Assembly (NCBI RefSeq): GCF_001575205.1
Contig: NZ_LSRE01000012.1
Coordinates: 365,680-429,679, forward strand
Direction: 5' to 3'
Source of the DNA: Tsukamurella pseudospumae
GTDB lineage: Bacteria; Actinomycetota; Actinomycetes; Mycobacteriales; Mycobacteriaceae
DNA: 64,000 nucleotides
Positions 25,066 to 32,825 of this stretch are shown here, piece by piece. The position numbers and the translations under genes are program-made. The notes below the pieces were generated by a model. It searched no databases. It saw nothing but the letters and a program-made list of their open reading frames with translations, and was not told the DNA's origin. Numbering within the stretch: position 1 is the first letter of the stretch; every line of letters starts with the position of its first letter.

Positions 25066-26601
25066 ATGTCCATCACCGCCACCCGGTCGTCCTGGCGGGC
25101 GCTCGGAGTGCTCTCGCTCGCCATGCTCGTCATCGGTCTGGACACGATGGTGCTCATGGTCGCCTTGCCGTCGCTGAGTACCGAGCTCGGTGCGACCACG
25201 AATCAGCTGCAGTGGATCACCACTGTGTATCCGCTGGTCCTGGGTGCCTTCATGATCCCTCTCGGCGCCCTCGGTGACAGGTGGGGACGCAGTCGACTCC
25301 TGGCGCTCTCACTGCTCGGCTTCGGTGCCGCCTCGGCGCTGTGCGCCGTGAGTACGGGGCCGGGCATGCTCATCGCCGGGCGCGCCCTGCTCGGCCTCTG
25401 TGCCGCGGCCGCGACCCCGCTGTCGATGGCGGTGCTGCCGGGCTTGTTCCCCGAGCCGGGCGAGCGACAGCGCGCCATGGGGATCTGGATGGCCTCGTCG
25501 GCGTTGGGAATGCCGCTGGGGCCGATCGTCGGAGGTGTTCTGCTGCAGCATTTCTGGTGGGGATCGGTGTTCTTGATCAACGTCCCGATCGCAATGATCG
25601 GCGCGATCGCAGTGTGGCGGATGATCCCCGATTCGCGCGGCGTCGCCACGGGCGCGCGGTTCGATGTGCCGGGTTCGCTGCTGTCGATCGTGGGCTTCGG
25701 TGCGCTCGTCTACGCCTTCACCGACGCCGGGCGCAGCGGCTGGACATCGGCGGCGTTCCTGGCGTGGCTCGGCGTCGCCGCGGCGTTCCTGGTGGCATTC
25801 GTCGTGCGCGAACTGCGCGTCGCGTATCCGCTGGTGCGCCTCGACCTGCTGCGCCGTCCGGGATTCCGCGCGGGCACGATCCTGGCGGCGATGTCCATGA
25901 TGGTGCTGGCGGGGGCCACCTTCCAGTTCTCCCAGGAGTTCTCGGCGGCCTTCGGCGCCGATGCATTGGGTGTGGGACTGCGGATGCTCCCCATCATCGG
26001 CGCGCTCATCGTCGCCACACGGATCGGTGAGCCCGCGGTCCGGGCCCTCGGTCGGCGTACCGTCGCGGCCGGCGCGTGCCTGTTGCTGCTGGCCGCCTGC
26101 GTGGTCCAGGCGACGGCGGCGAGCGGCGGCTACGGCGTGTACGCGGTGATGTCGGTCCTGCTGGGGCTCGGGCTCGGCGGCCTGATCCCGCTCGCGATGT
26201 CGCTCGCGACGCTCGACCTGCACGATTCCGACGCGGGCTCGGGATCGGCGCTGCTGCAATCCTTGCGGCAGATCGCGAGCGCGCTCGGCGTCGCCGTTCT
26301 GGGGTCGGTCGTTTCGACCGCGTACCTGCAGCGGCTCGGCACCGTGGATATGCCTCGGGCGGTGCGCGCCGTGGCGGAGGACGGCGTGGTGGCGGGCACC
26401 GCCGTGGCGCGTGCCGCGGCGCCCGACGCGGTGAGCGGCATCGTCGCCGCCTACGAGCACGGACTCGCCGCGTCCGGACTGGTCGCGAGTGCCGTCTGCG
26501 TGGTTCTGGTGGCACTGTGCCTGCTGATTCCGGCACAATCGGCCCATGAGCAGGCCGACGAGGACGAGCAAGAGCGTGACGGCGTCCCTCGGACTGCGTG
26601 A
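25066..26601 (+). CDS. MFS drug efflux transporter, DHA2 (14-helix) type
   Basis: A 511-aa proton antiporter. Motif A 'LGDRWGRSRLLALSLLGFG' and the antiporter motif C region 'ALGMPLGPIVGG' are present, as is the opening 'LAMLVIGLDTMVLMVALPSL'. Length and helix count fit the EmrB/QacA group. A GGAGG site precedes the ATG at 25066. The last 56 bp overlap the start of the TetR gene. Two palindromes upstream indicate repression by that protein. The substrate is unknown. Confidence 0.92.
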   Translation: MSITATRSSWRALGVLSLAMLVIGLDTMVLMVALPSLSTELGATTNQLQWITTVYPLVLGAFMIPLGALGDRWGRSRLLALSLLGFGAASALCAVSTGPGMLIAGRALLGLCAAAATPLSMAVLPGLFPEPGERQRAMGIWMASSALGMPLGPIVGGVLLQHFWWGSVFLINVPIAMIGAIAVWRMIPDSRGVATGARFDVPGSLLSIVGFGALVYAFTDAGRSGWTSAAFLAWLGVAAAFLVAFVVRELRVAYPLVRLDLLRRPGFRAGTILAAMSMMVLAGATFQFSQEFSAAFGADALGVGLRMLPIIGALIVATRIGEPAVRALGRRTVAAGACLLLLAACVVQATAASGGYGVYAVMSVLLGLGLGGLIPLAMSLATLDLHDSDAGSGSALLQSLRQIASALGVAVLGSVVSTAYLQRLGTVDMPRAVRAVAEDGVVAGTAVARAAAPDAVSGIVAAYEHGLAASGLVASAVCVVLVALCLLIPAQSAHEQADEDEQERDGVPRTA

Positions 26602-27241
26602 GCGCAAGAAGCTCCGCACCCGCGTGACGCTGCGCAGAGTGGCCTACGAGTTGTTCCGCGAGCAGGGCTTCGAGGAGACGACGGTGGCGCAGATCGCGGA
26701 GGCTGCGGAGGTCTCGCAGGCCACCTTCTTCCGGTACTTCGCGACCAAGGACGCGCTGATCCTCGAGGACGACTACGACGCGATCCTGCTCGCGGACGTC
26801 CCGCCGATCGACCCGGGCGAGAATCTACCCGCGCAGATCCTGCGCGGTGGTGCAGACGAGTTCGAGGCCCTCGACCCGGACGAGCGCGAGATCGAGATGG
26901 AGCGCGGTCGCTTGCTCTACTCCTCGCCGAAACTGCGTGCCGCGCAGGCGCGTGACGTCGAGGCCACCGAGGAGGCGCTCGTGCGCGCGGTCCTCGACAA
27001 CGTGACCGGACCGGCGGATCCGCTCGCGGTGCGCGCCGCCGTCGGCGCGATGATCGGTGCGGTCAGCGCGCTCGCTCGAGAGAATCCGGCGATGATGCTT
27101 CCGGAGGCCATGCGCGCCGTTGCGGACCTGTTCGAGGCGGGGCTACCGGTATCAGCGACCGCCGAAGCAGGGCTGTGGGATTCGGTGCGGACGTGGTCCG
27201 CAGGAACCGCCGACGGTCCGCCGTCGAACGGTGCAGGCTGA
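26546..27241 (+). CDS. TetR-family repressor of the MFS pump
   Basis: A 231-aa regulator. The N-terminal helix-turn-helix is clear ('RVAYELFREQGFEETTVAQI', 'EAAEVSQATFFRYFATKDAL'). The C-terminal ligand domain is divergent, as usual. The ATG at 26546 is preceded by CACAAT plus 6 nt, a possible leaderless start inside the pump gene; a GTG at 26577 is an alternative. It overlaps the pump's end by 56 bp. Its 3' end overlaps the convergent glycosyltransferase by 179 bp, which is unusually long. Likely target: the paired palindromes at 25019-25048. Confidence 0.9.
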   Translation: MSRPTRTSKSVTASLGLRERKKLRTRVTLRRVAYELFREQGFEETTVAQIAEAAEVSQATFFRYFATKDALILEDDYDAILLADVPPIDPGENLPAQILRGGADEFEALDPDEREIEMERGRLLYSSPKLRAAQARDVEATEEALVRAVLDNVTGPADPLAVRAAVGAMIGAVSALARENPAMMLPEAMRAVADLFEAGLPVSATAEAGLWDSVRTWSAGTADGPPSNGAG

Positions 27242-28319
27242 GCATCGTCTCGACCGCCCGGTCCCAGGTGTACTGCTCCGCGCGCGCCCGCGCGGTCTCG
27301 GCGTAGTCGCCCCGCGCGAGGACGGTGCGGACGGCGGCGGCGAAGGCGGCGCCGGTGTCGGCCGCCGGCAGGCCGCAATCGCCGCGCGCCACCTCGGCCA
27401 GTGCGCTGTTGCGGGACACCACGATCGGTGTCCCCGAGGCCAGTGCCTCCATCGCGCTGAGGCCGAAGGTCTCGTGCGGGCCGGGGCAGATCGCGACGTC
27501 CGCGCACGCCAGCAGGTCCGCCAGTGCGTTGCGATCCGTGAGGTGCCCGGTGAAAGCGACGGGCAGTCCCCGAGCCTGCCTGCGGAGTTCGCCGGCCATC
27601 GCACCGTCGCCGGCGATGACGAGGCGGGCGGGGACACCGTCGGCCAGCAGGGCCCGGAGGACCTCGATCCCGCGCGCGGGATGCTTCTCCATCGAGAGCC
27701 GGCAGGACTGCACGAGGAGGACGTCGGCACCGTCGGACCAGGTGGCGCGGGCCGTGCGCGTGGCGCGCGTGGGGCGGAAGGTGTCGAGGTCGACGCCGAG
27801 CGGCACGGTCTCGACGTTGGGCGCCTGCACGCGCGCGAACTCCTCGCCCGCGAAGGCCGTGGTGCAGACGACGGTGTCGTAGCTGCGGGCCGTGCCCAGG
27901 TTCGCGACGTCGGAGGCCCAGGTCGCGACGGACGACGGTGCCCCCAACTCGATCATCCGGTCCAGCCGCTCGTGGCTGATCATGATCGAGCCGATGCCGT
28001 GCGCCTTCGCCCACGGGCCCATGCCGCGCAACGTGAGCCGGTCCGAGACCTCCAGGCTGTCGGCGCCGAGCTGGGGGAGGAGCCGGCGGATCAGCACCGG
28101 GCTCGCCGCGCGGTAGCCCTCGACCCTGAAGAATTTGCGTCCCGGGACGGTGATCCGCCGGACGCCCGAATCGAGAGCCTCGTCCGCGTGTCCGCGGCCC
28201 GCGACCACGAGGGTCACGGCGTGCCCGTGGGCGACGTAGCCCGCGCCCAGTTGGTCGACCGCGGTGCGCAGCCCGCCCGAGCGGGGACCGTAGAAGTTCG
28301 CGAGCTGGACGATGTGCAT
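27063..28319 (-). CDS. GT4-type glycosyltransferase
   Basis: A 418-aa GT-B enzyme. The N-terminal domain begins 'MHIVQLANFYGPRSGGLRTA', with the Gly-rich acceptor loop. The C-terminal domain has the nucleotide-sugar segment 'VQSCRLSMEKHPARGIEVLR' and the E-x7-E motif 'PGPHETFGLSAMEALASGTP'. This resembles GDP-mannose-dependent mannosyltransferases of mycobacterial envelope lipids (PimB/MgtA group), but donor and acceptor cannot be read from sequence. The ~60 residues after 'TMLSLHRS' are Arg/Pro-rich, lack family similarity, and overlap the TetR gene on the other strand; the functional protein may end near there. The ATG at 28319 is the family-like start. Confidence 0.87.
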   Translation of the reverse strand: MHIVQLANFYGPRSGGLRTAVDQLGAGYVAHGHAVTLVVAGRGHADEALDSGVRRITVPGRKFFRVEGYRAASPVLIRRLLPQLGADSLEVSDRLTLRGMGPWAKAHGIGSIMISHERLDRMIELGAPSSVATWASDVANLGTARSYDTVVCTTAFAGEEFARVQAPNVETVPLGVDLDTFRPTRATRTARATWSDGADVLLVQSCRLSMEKHPARGIEVLRALLADGVPARLVIAGDGAMAGELRRQARGLPVAFTGHLTDRNALADLLACADVAICPGPHETFGLSAMEALASGTPIVVSRNSALAEVARGDCGLPAADTGAAFAAAVRTVLARGDYAETARARAEQYTWDRAVETMLSLHRSTADRRRFLRTTSAPNPTALLRRSLIPVAPPRTGPQRRAWPPEASSPDSLERAR

Positions 28320-28419
28320 GCCCGCCAGGTTGCCCGTGGGGGCGGTCGGGGGAGTGAACGTGCGGGGGTTGTTCGGCGAACTGTCCGAACGTGTCGGTGG
28401 GTGGGAGCACAATCGGGAT

Positions 28420-28839
28420 ATGACCGTACGCCTGAACCCCTACATCAGCTTCTCCGACAACGCCCGCGAGGCGCTCGAGTTCTACCGCGAGGTCTTCGGC
28501 GGGGAGCTCGAGATCTCCACCTTCGAGGGCATGCCGCCCGAGATGCTCGCCGACCCGGCCGATGCCACCAAGGTGATGCACGGCTACCTGTCCACTCCCG
28601 ACGGCTTCTCCCTCATGTGCGCCGATACGCCGGCCGGGATGCCGCGCACCGTCGGTGACGATGTCTCCGTGTCGCTGTCCGGCGACGACCTGGCCAAGCT
28701 CACCGGCTGGTGGGAGAAACTCTCCGCGAGCGGTTCCGTGACCGTGCCCTTCGTACAGGCGCCCTGGGGTGACACCTTCGGCATGTGCGTCGACGGGTTC
28801 GGCGTGCACTGGATGGTCAACGCCGCGGGCGCTCAGTAG
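28420..28839 (+). CDS. VOC-superfamily protein (PhnB/glyoxalase-like)
   Basis: A 139-aa vicinal-oxygen-chelate protein of the PhnB-like type: 'LNPYISFSDNAREALEFYRE' at the start, 'GDTFGMCVDGFGVHWMVN' at the end. Members of this subgroup are mostly of unknown function. A CACAAT box 6 nt before the ATG suggests a leaderless message. It is divergent from the glycosyltransferase (100 bp). Its last 23 bp overlap the convergent HNH gene. Confidence 0.88.
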   Translation: MTVRLNPYISFSDNAREALEFYREVFGGELEISTFEGMPPEMLADPADATKVMHGYLSTPDGFSLMCADTPAGMPRTVGDDVSVSLSGDDLAKLTGWWEKLSASGSVTVPFVQAPWGDTFGMCVDGFGVHWMVNAAGAQ

Positions 28840-29530
28840 TCCGTCGCAGCCCTGCAGTTTCGTGAGGGAAGGGCCATCGATCGTTCTTTCGGGAATTGCA
28901 GGGTTTGCAGGCGGGCCTGAGATTCGACAGCATGTCCGCACCTCCCCGAGCGATCGGCTTCACGTGATCGACGGTTCGAGGCAGCGTAGTGGTGAACGGT
29001 TCGTGGCAGATCCAACAGCCAGACCACATCGACATCCGGGACTGCAACTGCTCGGCGCTGAACGGAATCGCCGGCGCACTCCGGAGTCGCGCTGTGCGCC
29101 TGTGTCGTTCACGACGTCGTCTGTCCGGCTCGCGGCTGTACCACGCACGTTTTCGCGCTTCCATCTTCTCGCGTGTCTCCGGATCCGACCGGTATTGCCT
29201 ATGCAGAGCGGCAACGTGCTCCCGGTTCCGCGAGTACCACTCCCGGTAGTACTCGGACTGGGCTGCAGAACGCTCGCGGCGACGACGCTTGAACTCATCT
29301 GTTCTGCTGCGAGCGCGGTCGCGAGCAGCGGATCCTTCGGGATCACGCAGCCTCGACCGCCGCGCGCGCTCGGTCGAGGTGGTGTCCGGATGGATGAGCC
29401 GGTAGGCCCGGCTGCGTGCCGTCTGGCATCGGCGGCAGTACGGATACGGGCGCGGCCTGTTCGGGCGTTGGTAGAAACTTGAGACCGGAAGTTCCTGTAG
29501 GCAATCGATACATCGGCGAGTCTCCTCCAC
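28817..29530 (-). CDS. HNH endonuclease-like protein with N-terminal zinc ribbon
   Basis: A 237-aa, very basic protein. The N-terminal CxxC...CxxC ribbon lies in 'RRCIDCLQELPVSSF' and 'YPYCRRCQTARSRAY'. A long Arg-rich helical middle (~residues 45-150) probably binds DNA. The C-terminal HNH nuclease has 'GCWICHEPF', 'VDHVKPIARGGADMLSNLRP' and 'ACKPCNSRKNDRW'. All HNH metal and catalytic positions seem intact. Composition is lower in GC than neighbours, and it sits next to a tRNA-Lys gene, which suggests acquisition with a mobile or phage element. No phage structural genes are nearby. Confidence 0.8.
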   Translation of the reverse strand: MEETRRCIDCLQELPVSSFYQRPNRPRPYPYCRRCQTARSRAYRLIHPDTTSTERARRSRLRDPEGSAARDRARSRTDEFKRRRRERSAAQSEYYREWYSRNREHVAALHRQYRSDPETREKMEARKRAWYSREPDRRRRERHRRTARLRSAPAIPFSAEQLQSRMSMWSGCWICHEPFTTTLPRTVDHVKPIARGGADMLSNLRPACKPCNSRKNDRWPFPHETAGLRRTTERPRR

Positions 29531-29582
29531 AGCGACCTCCGTCTCTCTAGTGCAGGCGGGCGCACTGGTACTCTCGCAACGC

Positions 29583-29655
29583 GCCCCCCTAGCTCAATTG
29601 GCAGAGCATCCGACTTTTAATCGGCTGGTTGTGGGTTCGAGTCCCACGGGGGGCA
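29583..29655 (+). tRNA. tRNA-Lys (UUU)
   Basis: A 73-nt cloverleaf with 7-bp acceptor stem GCCCCCC/GGGGGGC, D-arm 'TAGCTCAATTGGCAGAGCA', anticodon loop ACTTTTAAT read as UUU, and T-arm GTGGG-TTCGAGT-CCCAC. Discriminator A; CCA is not encoded. Confidence 0.96.
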
Positions 29656-29740
29656 CTCGCACTTCTCGCTCATTCTCGCGACACCCACCGACAAGTTCTG
29701 TCGGCATAAGCCCTCGGTGGGCGGCATGGGAGGGCTTCTG

Positions 29741-30346
29741 GTGGAGGTACTCGGATTCGTCACCGTCGACGACTGGGAGTCGTGGCTCGAGGCGCATCAC
29801 GCGGAGGCACCGGAGGCGTGGCTGCGGATCGCGAGGCGGAACTCGAAGGTGCCGGGCCTGACGATCGAGGACGCGCTCGACGGTGCGCTGTGCTTCGGCT
29901 GGATCGACGGGCAGCGCAGGTCGAACGACGCCGATTCGTTCCTGCAGCGGTACTCGCCGCGGCGCCGGACCAGCTCCTGGTCGCGGATCAACGTGGAGAA
30001 GTTCGAGGCGCTGGAGGCGGCCGGCCACGTGCGGCCCGCGGGTCTCGCGCAGCGGGATGCGGCCCTGGCCGACGGACGCTGGGCGGCTGCGTACGAGTCC
30101 CAGCGCACCGCCGAGACCCCGCCCGACCTCGCCGCGGCGCTGGCGCAGGATCCGCAGGCCGCAGCGGCGTTCGAGGCCATGAGTCGGTCCGACCGCTACG
30201 CGGTGATCCTGGCCGTGCTGAAGGCCCGGACACCGCGTCGCCGCGCGGAGCTCATCGCGCGGGCGGTCGCCACCTCACGAATTCGGGCCCCGGACGCCGG
30301 AACCGGCTCGGGCGCACCTGTGTCGCACCAGGACCCGAACTCCTGA
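29741..30346 (+). CDS. YdeI/OmpD-associated family protein
   Basis: A ~201-aa cytoplasmic protein with the YdeI-family pattern: 'WLEAHHAEAPEAWLRIARRN', 'LTIEDALDGALCFGWIDGQR', 'YSPRRRTSSWSRINVEKFEA' and a C-terminal basic stretch. The family is linked to bacteriocin tolerance in some proteobacteria, but its function in actinobacteria is unknown. Start: GTG at 29741 follows GGGAGGG at a good distance; ATG 29726 and GTG 29717 are in frame and would add 5-8 residues. The last ~25 residues are poorly conserved. Confidence 0.82.
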   Translation: MEVLGFVTVDDWESWLEAHHAEAPEAWLRIARRNSKVPGLTIEDALDGALCFGWIDGQRRSNDADSFLQRYSPRRRTSSWSRINVEKFEALEAAGHVRPAGLAQRDAALADGRWAAAYESQRTAETPPDLAAALAQDPQAAAAFEAMSRSDRYAVILAVLKARTPRRRAELIARAVATSRIRAPDAGTGSGAPVSHQDPNS

Positions 30347-30358
30347 CGTGCATTCCCG

Positions 30359-30841
30359 TCAGCGCGGCGCGTGCTCGGCCACGGAGCGGAAGCGATCCAG
30401 GTACACCGGCCAGCCGTTGGGTCCGCCGATTCCGGCGGCCGCCTGTTCCCAACCCTCGCCGTGCCGGTCGAGGTGGCGGTGCTCCACCTGCACCCGGGTC
30501 CGGGTGGCGGACTCGGCGGTGAACCGGATCTCGACCTCACTGGTCCGGGCGAGGTCGTCCTCGATCCGCCACTGCGGGCTGATGTCCCAGCTGATCGTCA
30601 GCGAATTCGGCGGGTCGACGGCGAGCACCCGCGCCCACGTGCAGATGCTGCCGTCGGTGCCCACGTCGTAGATCGTGCCGCCCACGTGCGGTTCGAGCAC
30701 GGTCCGCTCGATCGGCACGGCGAGCAGATTGTGCTCGCGCGGTTTGATCTCGTCGAAGCGCTCGGTGAAGATCCGGTAGGCGTAGTCGAGTGGCACATCG
30801 ACGGCGATGTCGGTCCGCACCGTGGTGTCGGTGGTCGTCAT
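30359..30841 (-). CDS. SRPBCC (AHSA1/START-like) protein
   Basis: A 160-aa hydrophobic-cavity fold protein ('IAVDVPLDYAYRIFTERFDE', 'VGTDGSICTWARVLAVDPPN', 'SEVEIRFTAESATRTRVQVE'). It is of the Aha1/CalC-like type often paired with ArsR regulators. The ATG overlaps the ArsR stop (ATGA), so it is the second gene of a two-gene unit. Ligand unknown; many such pairs respond to small hydrophobic molecules. Confidence 0.88.
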   Translation of the reverse strand: MTTTDTTVRTDIAVDVPLDYAYRIFTERFDEIKPREHNLLAVPIERTVLEPHVGGTIYDVGTDGSICTWARVLAVDPPNSLTISWDISPQWRIEDDLARTSEVEIRFTAESATRTRVQVEHRHLDRHGEGWEQAAAGIGGPNGWPVYLDRFRSVAEHAPR

Positions 30842-31167
30842 GGTTCTGGGTTCCCTTCTTCCGCATAGGCCTGTTCGGCCAGGTGCTTGAACGTGGTCAG
30901 CGTCTGCGTCCAGTAGCCCTCCAGCTCGCGGCGCATCGCATCCAGCCCGTCGGGACGGGGCCGGTAGAGCCGTTCGCGGCCCTGCTTGCGCACATCCACG
31001 AGCTGCGCGTCGAGCAGCACCCGCAGGTGCTGGGACACGGCCGGCCGGCTCACCGGCAGGTCGCGGGCGATCTCGGTCACCGAGCACGGGCCGGCCGCGA
31101 CCCGGGCGAAGACGGTGCGGCGGGTCGGGTCGGCGAGGGCGGACCAGGGATCGGCGACGACGGACAC
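30838..31167 (-). CDS. ArsR-family transcriptional regulator
   Basis: A 109-aa winged-helix repressor: 'PWSALADPTRRTVFARVAAG', recognition helix 'LPVSRPAVSQHLRVLLDAQL', wing 'VDVRKQGRERLYRPRP'. There is no metal-site CxC in the recognition helix, so it is probably not a metal sensor. A TAGCTT box lies 7 nt before the GTG at 31167, so the message is probably leaderless and the earlier in-frame start at 31203 is unlikely. The palindrome at 31172-31189 overlaps this -10 box, which implies autorepression. Confidence 0.9.
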   Translation of the reverse strand: MSVVADPWSALADPTRRTVFARVAAGPCSVTEIARDLPVSRPAVSQHLRVLLDAQLVDVRKQGRERLYRPRPDGLDAMRRELEGYWTQTLTTFKHLAEQAYAEEGNPEP

Positions 31168-31171
31168 AATA

Positions 31172-31189
31172 CGTAAGCTACTACTTACG
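31172..31189. promoter_or_regulatory. ArsR operator CGTAAG-N6-CTTACG overlapping the -10 box
   Basis: A perfect 6+6 bp inverted repeat lies 5 bp upstream of the GTG start and includes the TAGCTT -10 hexamer (read on the minus strand). Position and size suit an ArsR dimer blocking its own promoter. Confidence 0.6.
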
Positions 31190-31209
31190 CATTGGTCCGG
31201 CAAGAGGGT

Positions 31210-32310
31210 TCAGGCGATCGGCTTGCGGGCGACGTAGAAGTAGTTGAAGGGGTCCGAGCGGATCTCGTGGACGTCCACCTCGGCCAGGCCTGCCTCCTGC
31301 AGCATGCGGACGGCGGTCTGCCGGCCCCACACCGTGCCGAGTCCGGCGCCGCCCGGCGTGGCCAGTGACACCGTCATGCAGTGCAGGAGGCTGATCGTGT
31401 ACAGGTAGGTCGCCCACGGCAGCGTGAGGTTGTTCTCCACGCCCGACTGCGCCTTGATGTCGACCATGAGCAGCGTCCCGCCCGGGCGCAGTGCGGCGGT
31501 GATGCCCGCCAGCACGCGGTCCGGGAAGGCCTGGTCGTGGATCGCATCGAACGCGGTGACCACGTCGAAGGCGTCGTTCTCGCCGAGCGCCGAAACATCC
31601 CGGACCTCGAAGGTCACGTTCGTCAGGCCTCGGTCCGCGGCCTCCGTGCGGGCGGCGTGGACGGCCTCCGCGCTGATGTCGTATCCGACGAACCGGCTCG
31701 CCGGATAGGCCGCGGCCAGCAGGTTGACGGCGCGCCCGGACCCGCAGCCGACGTCCGCGAGCGCCGCGCCGCGCGTGAGCGCCTCGTGCAGGCCCGGCAC
31801 CGTCGGGACGACGACGGTGAGCAGGCCGGCCTCGTGCGTGGCCGCGGACTGGGCGGCCATCATGGCGTGGAACTGCGGGTAGTGCGCGTAGTCGAGCCCG
31901 CCGCCGTGCCGGAAGGGTTCGCGCAGAGCGGGTTCCACGCCCGCGAGCATCGTGATCATCTTCATGGTGCGTGCCAGGTTGACGGGGCCGTCGGCGGCCG
32001 TGAGGCAGGCCGCGCGCTCGCGGGGCAGGCTGTAGCGCCCCGTGCCGGGGTCGTACTCGGCGACCTCGCCGGCGACGACACCGTCGAGCCACTCGCGCAG
32101 GTACCGCTCGTCCACGCCGGCCGCCCCGGCGAGCGTCGCGGTGTCTGCGGGGCCGACCGTGCCGAGCACGTCGAGCAGGCCCAGCTCGTCCCCGATGCTG
32201 AGCAGGAGGGCGAGCGCGGCATCGTCGAGCACGCCGACCATGCGCTTCTGGAACGCCCTGGCCGCATCCTTGTCGAAGGCGGGGCCGGTGGTCGTCGTCT
32301 CGTCACCCAT
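31210..32310 (-). CDS. class I SAM-dependent methyltransferase with N-terminal winged helix
   Basis: A 366-aa protein. The N-terminal ~100 residues form a dimerisation winged helix ('LLLSIGDELGLLDVLGTVGP', 'AAGVDERYLREWLDGVVAGE') as in small-molecule methyltransferases. The SAM-binding domain has motif I 'LADVGCGSGRAVNLLA' and the later 'DVVTAFDAIHDQAFPDRVL' and 'LRPGGTLLMVDIK'. The acceptor is unknown. It is transcribed away from the ArsR promoter side on the same strand, with its stop 20 bp from the ArsR operator. Confidence 0.87.
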   Translation of the reverse strand: MGDETTTTGPAFDKDAARAFQKRMVGVLDDAALALLLSIGDELGLLDVLGTVGPADTATLAGAAGVDERYLREWLDGVVAGEVAEYDPGTGRYSLPRERAACLTAADGPVNLARTMKMITMLAGVEPALREPFRHGGGLDYAHYPQFHAMMAAQSAATHEAGLLTVVVPTVPGLHEALTRGAALADVGCGSGRAVNLLAAAYPASRFVGYDISAEAVHAARTEAADRGLTNVTFEVRDVSALGENDAFDVVTAFDAIHDQAFPDRVLAGITAALRPGGTLLMVDIKAQSGVENNLTLPWATYLYTISLLHCMTVSLATPGGAGLGTVWGRQTAVRMLQEAGLAEVDVHEIRSDPFNYFYVARKPIA

Positions 32311-32361
32311 CCCGCCGACGCTAGCGGCTCGGCCCGTGCCGACGTGCCGTCTTCCGGTTCT

Positions 32362-32748
32362 TCATCCGCCGTACGGCGCGACCGCGAACCGACCCCACGC
32401 GACGAACGCGAATGCGGCGATGAAGACGATGTCGCCGGCCATGTACGCCCACTCGTCGCGGCGCATGCGCGTCGTGGCCGCCCCCGACATGAACAGGGCG
32501 AGCCCGCACGCGGCGATCGGCGAGAGCACGGTCGCGACGCCGGTCACGGCGGGCAGGATCAACCCGAGTGCGCCGGTCAGCTTGATCGTTCCGATCGCCG
32601 TGAGGTGGCCGTCGCCGAAGTCGTCCACCCAATGCTGGTTCGCGCCGAGGGCGCGGTACCGCTCGCGGGGGAGCACGATCAGGGCCAGGCCGCCGGCGGT
32701 GAAGCCGACGGCCAGGACGGCGGTGACGATCCACAGTGCGGTGTTCAT
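32362..32748 (-). CDS. DoxX-family membrane protein
   Basis: A 128-aa protein with four hydrophobic helices ('LWIVTAVLAVGFTAGGLALI', 'IGTIKLTGALGLILPAV', 'GIVF'-like end 'GDIVFIAAFAFVAWGRFAV'). DoxX-like proteins are linked to redox homeostasis. It is divergent from an ECF41-type sigma factor gene. ECF41 sigma factors usually regulate one neighbouring redox-type gene, and this one is the obvious candidate here. Confidence 0.82.
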   Translation of the reverse strand: MNTALWIVTAVLAVGFTAGGLALIVLPRERYRALGANQHWVDDFGDGHLTAIGTIKLTGALGLILPAVTGVATVLSPIAACGLALFMSGAATTRMRRDEWAYMAGDIVFIAAFAFVAWGRFAVAPYGG

Positions 32749-32825
32749 GCGATGTCCTCTCGTTACGTCCGCCCGTTCGGGCGCGTCATAGTGCTGACGG
32801 ATCACCGCGTGGAAAGGTAACGACG

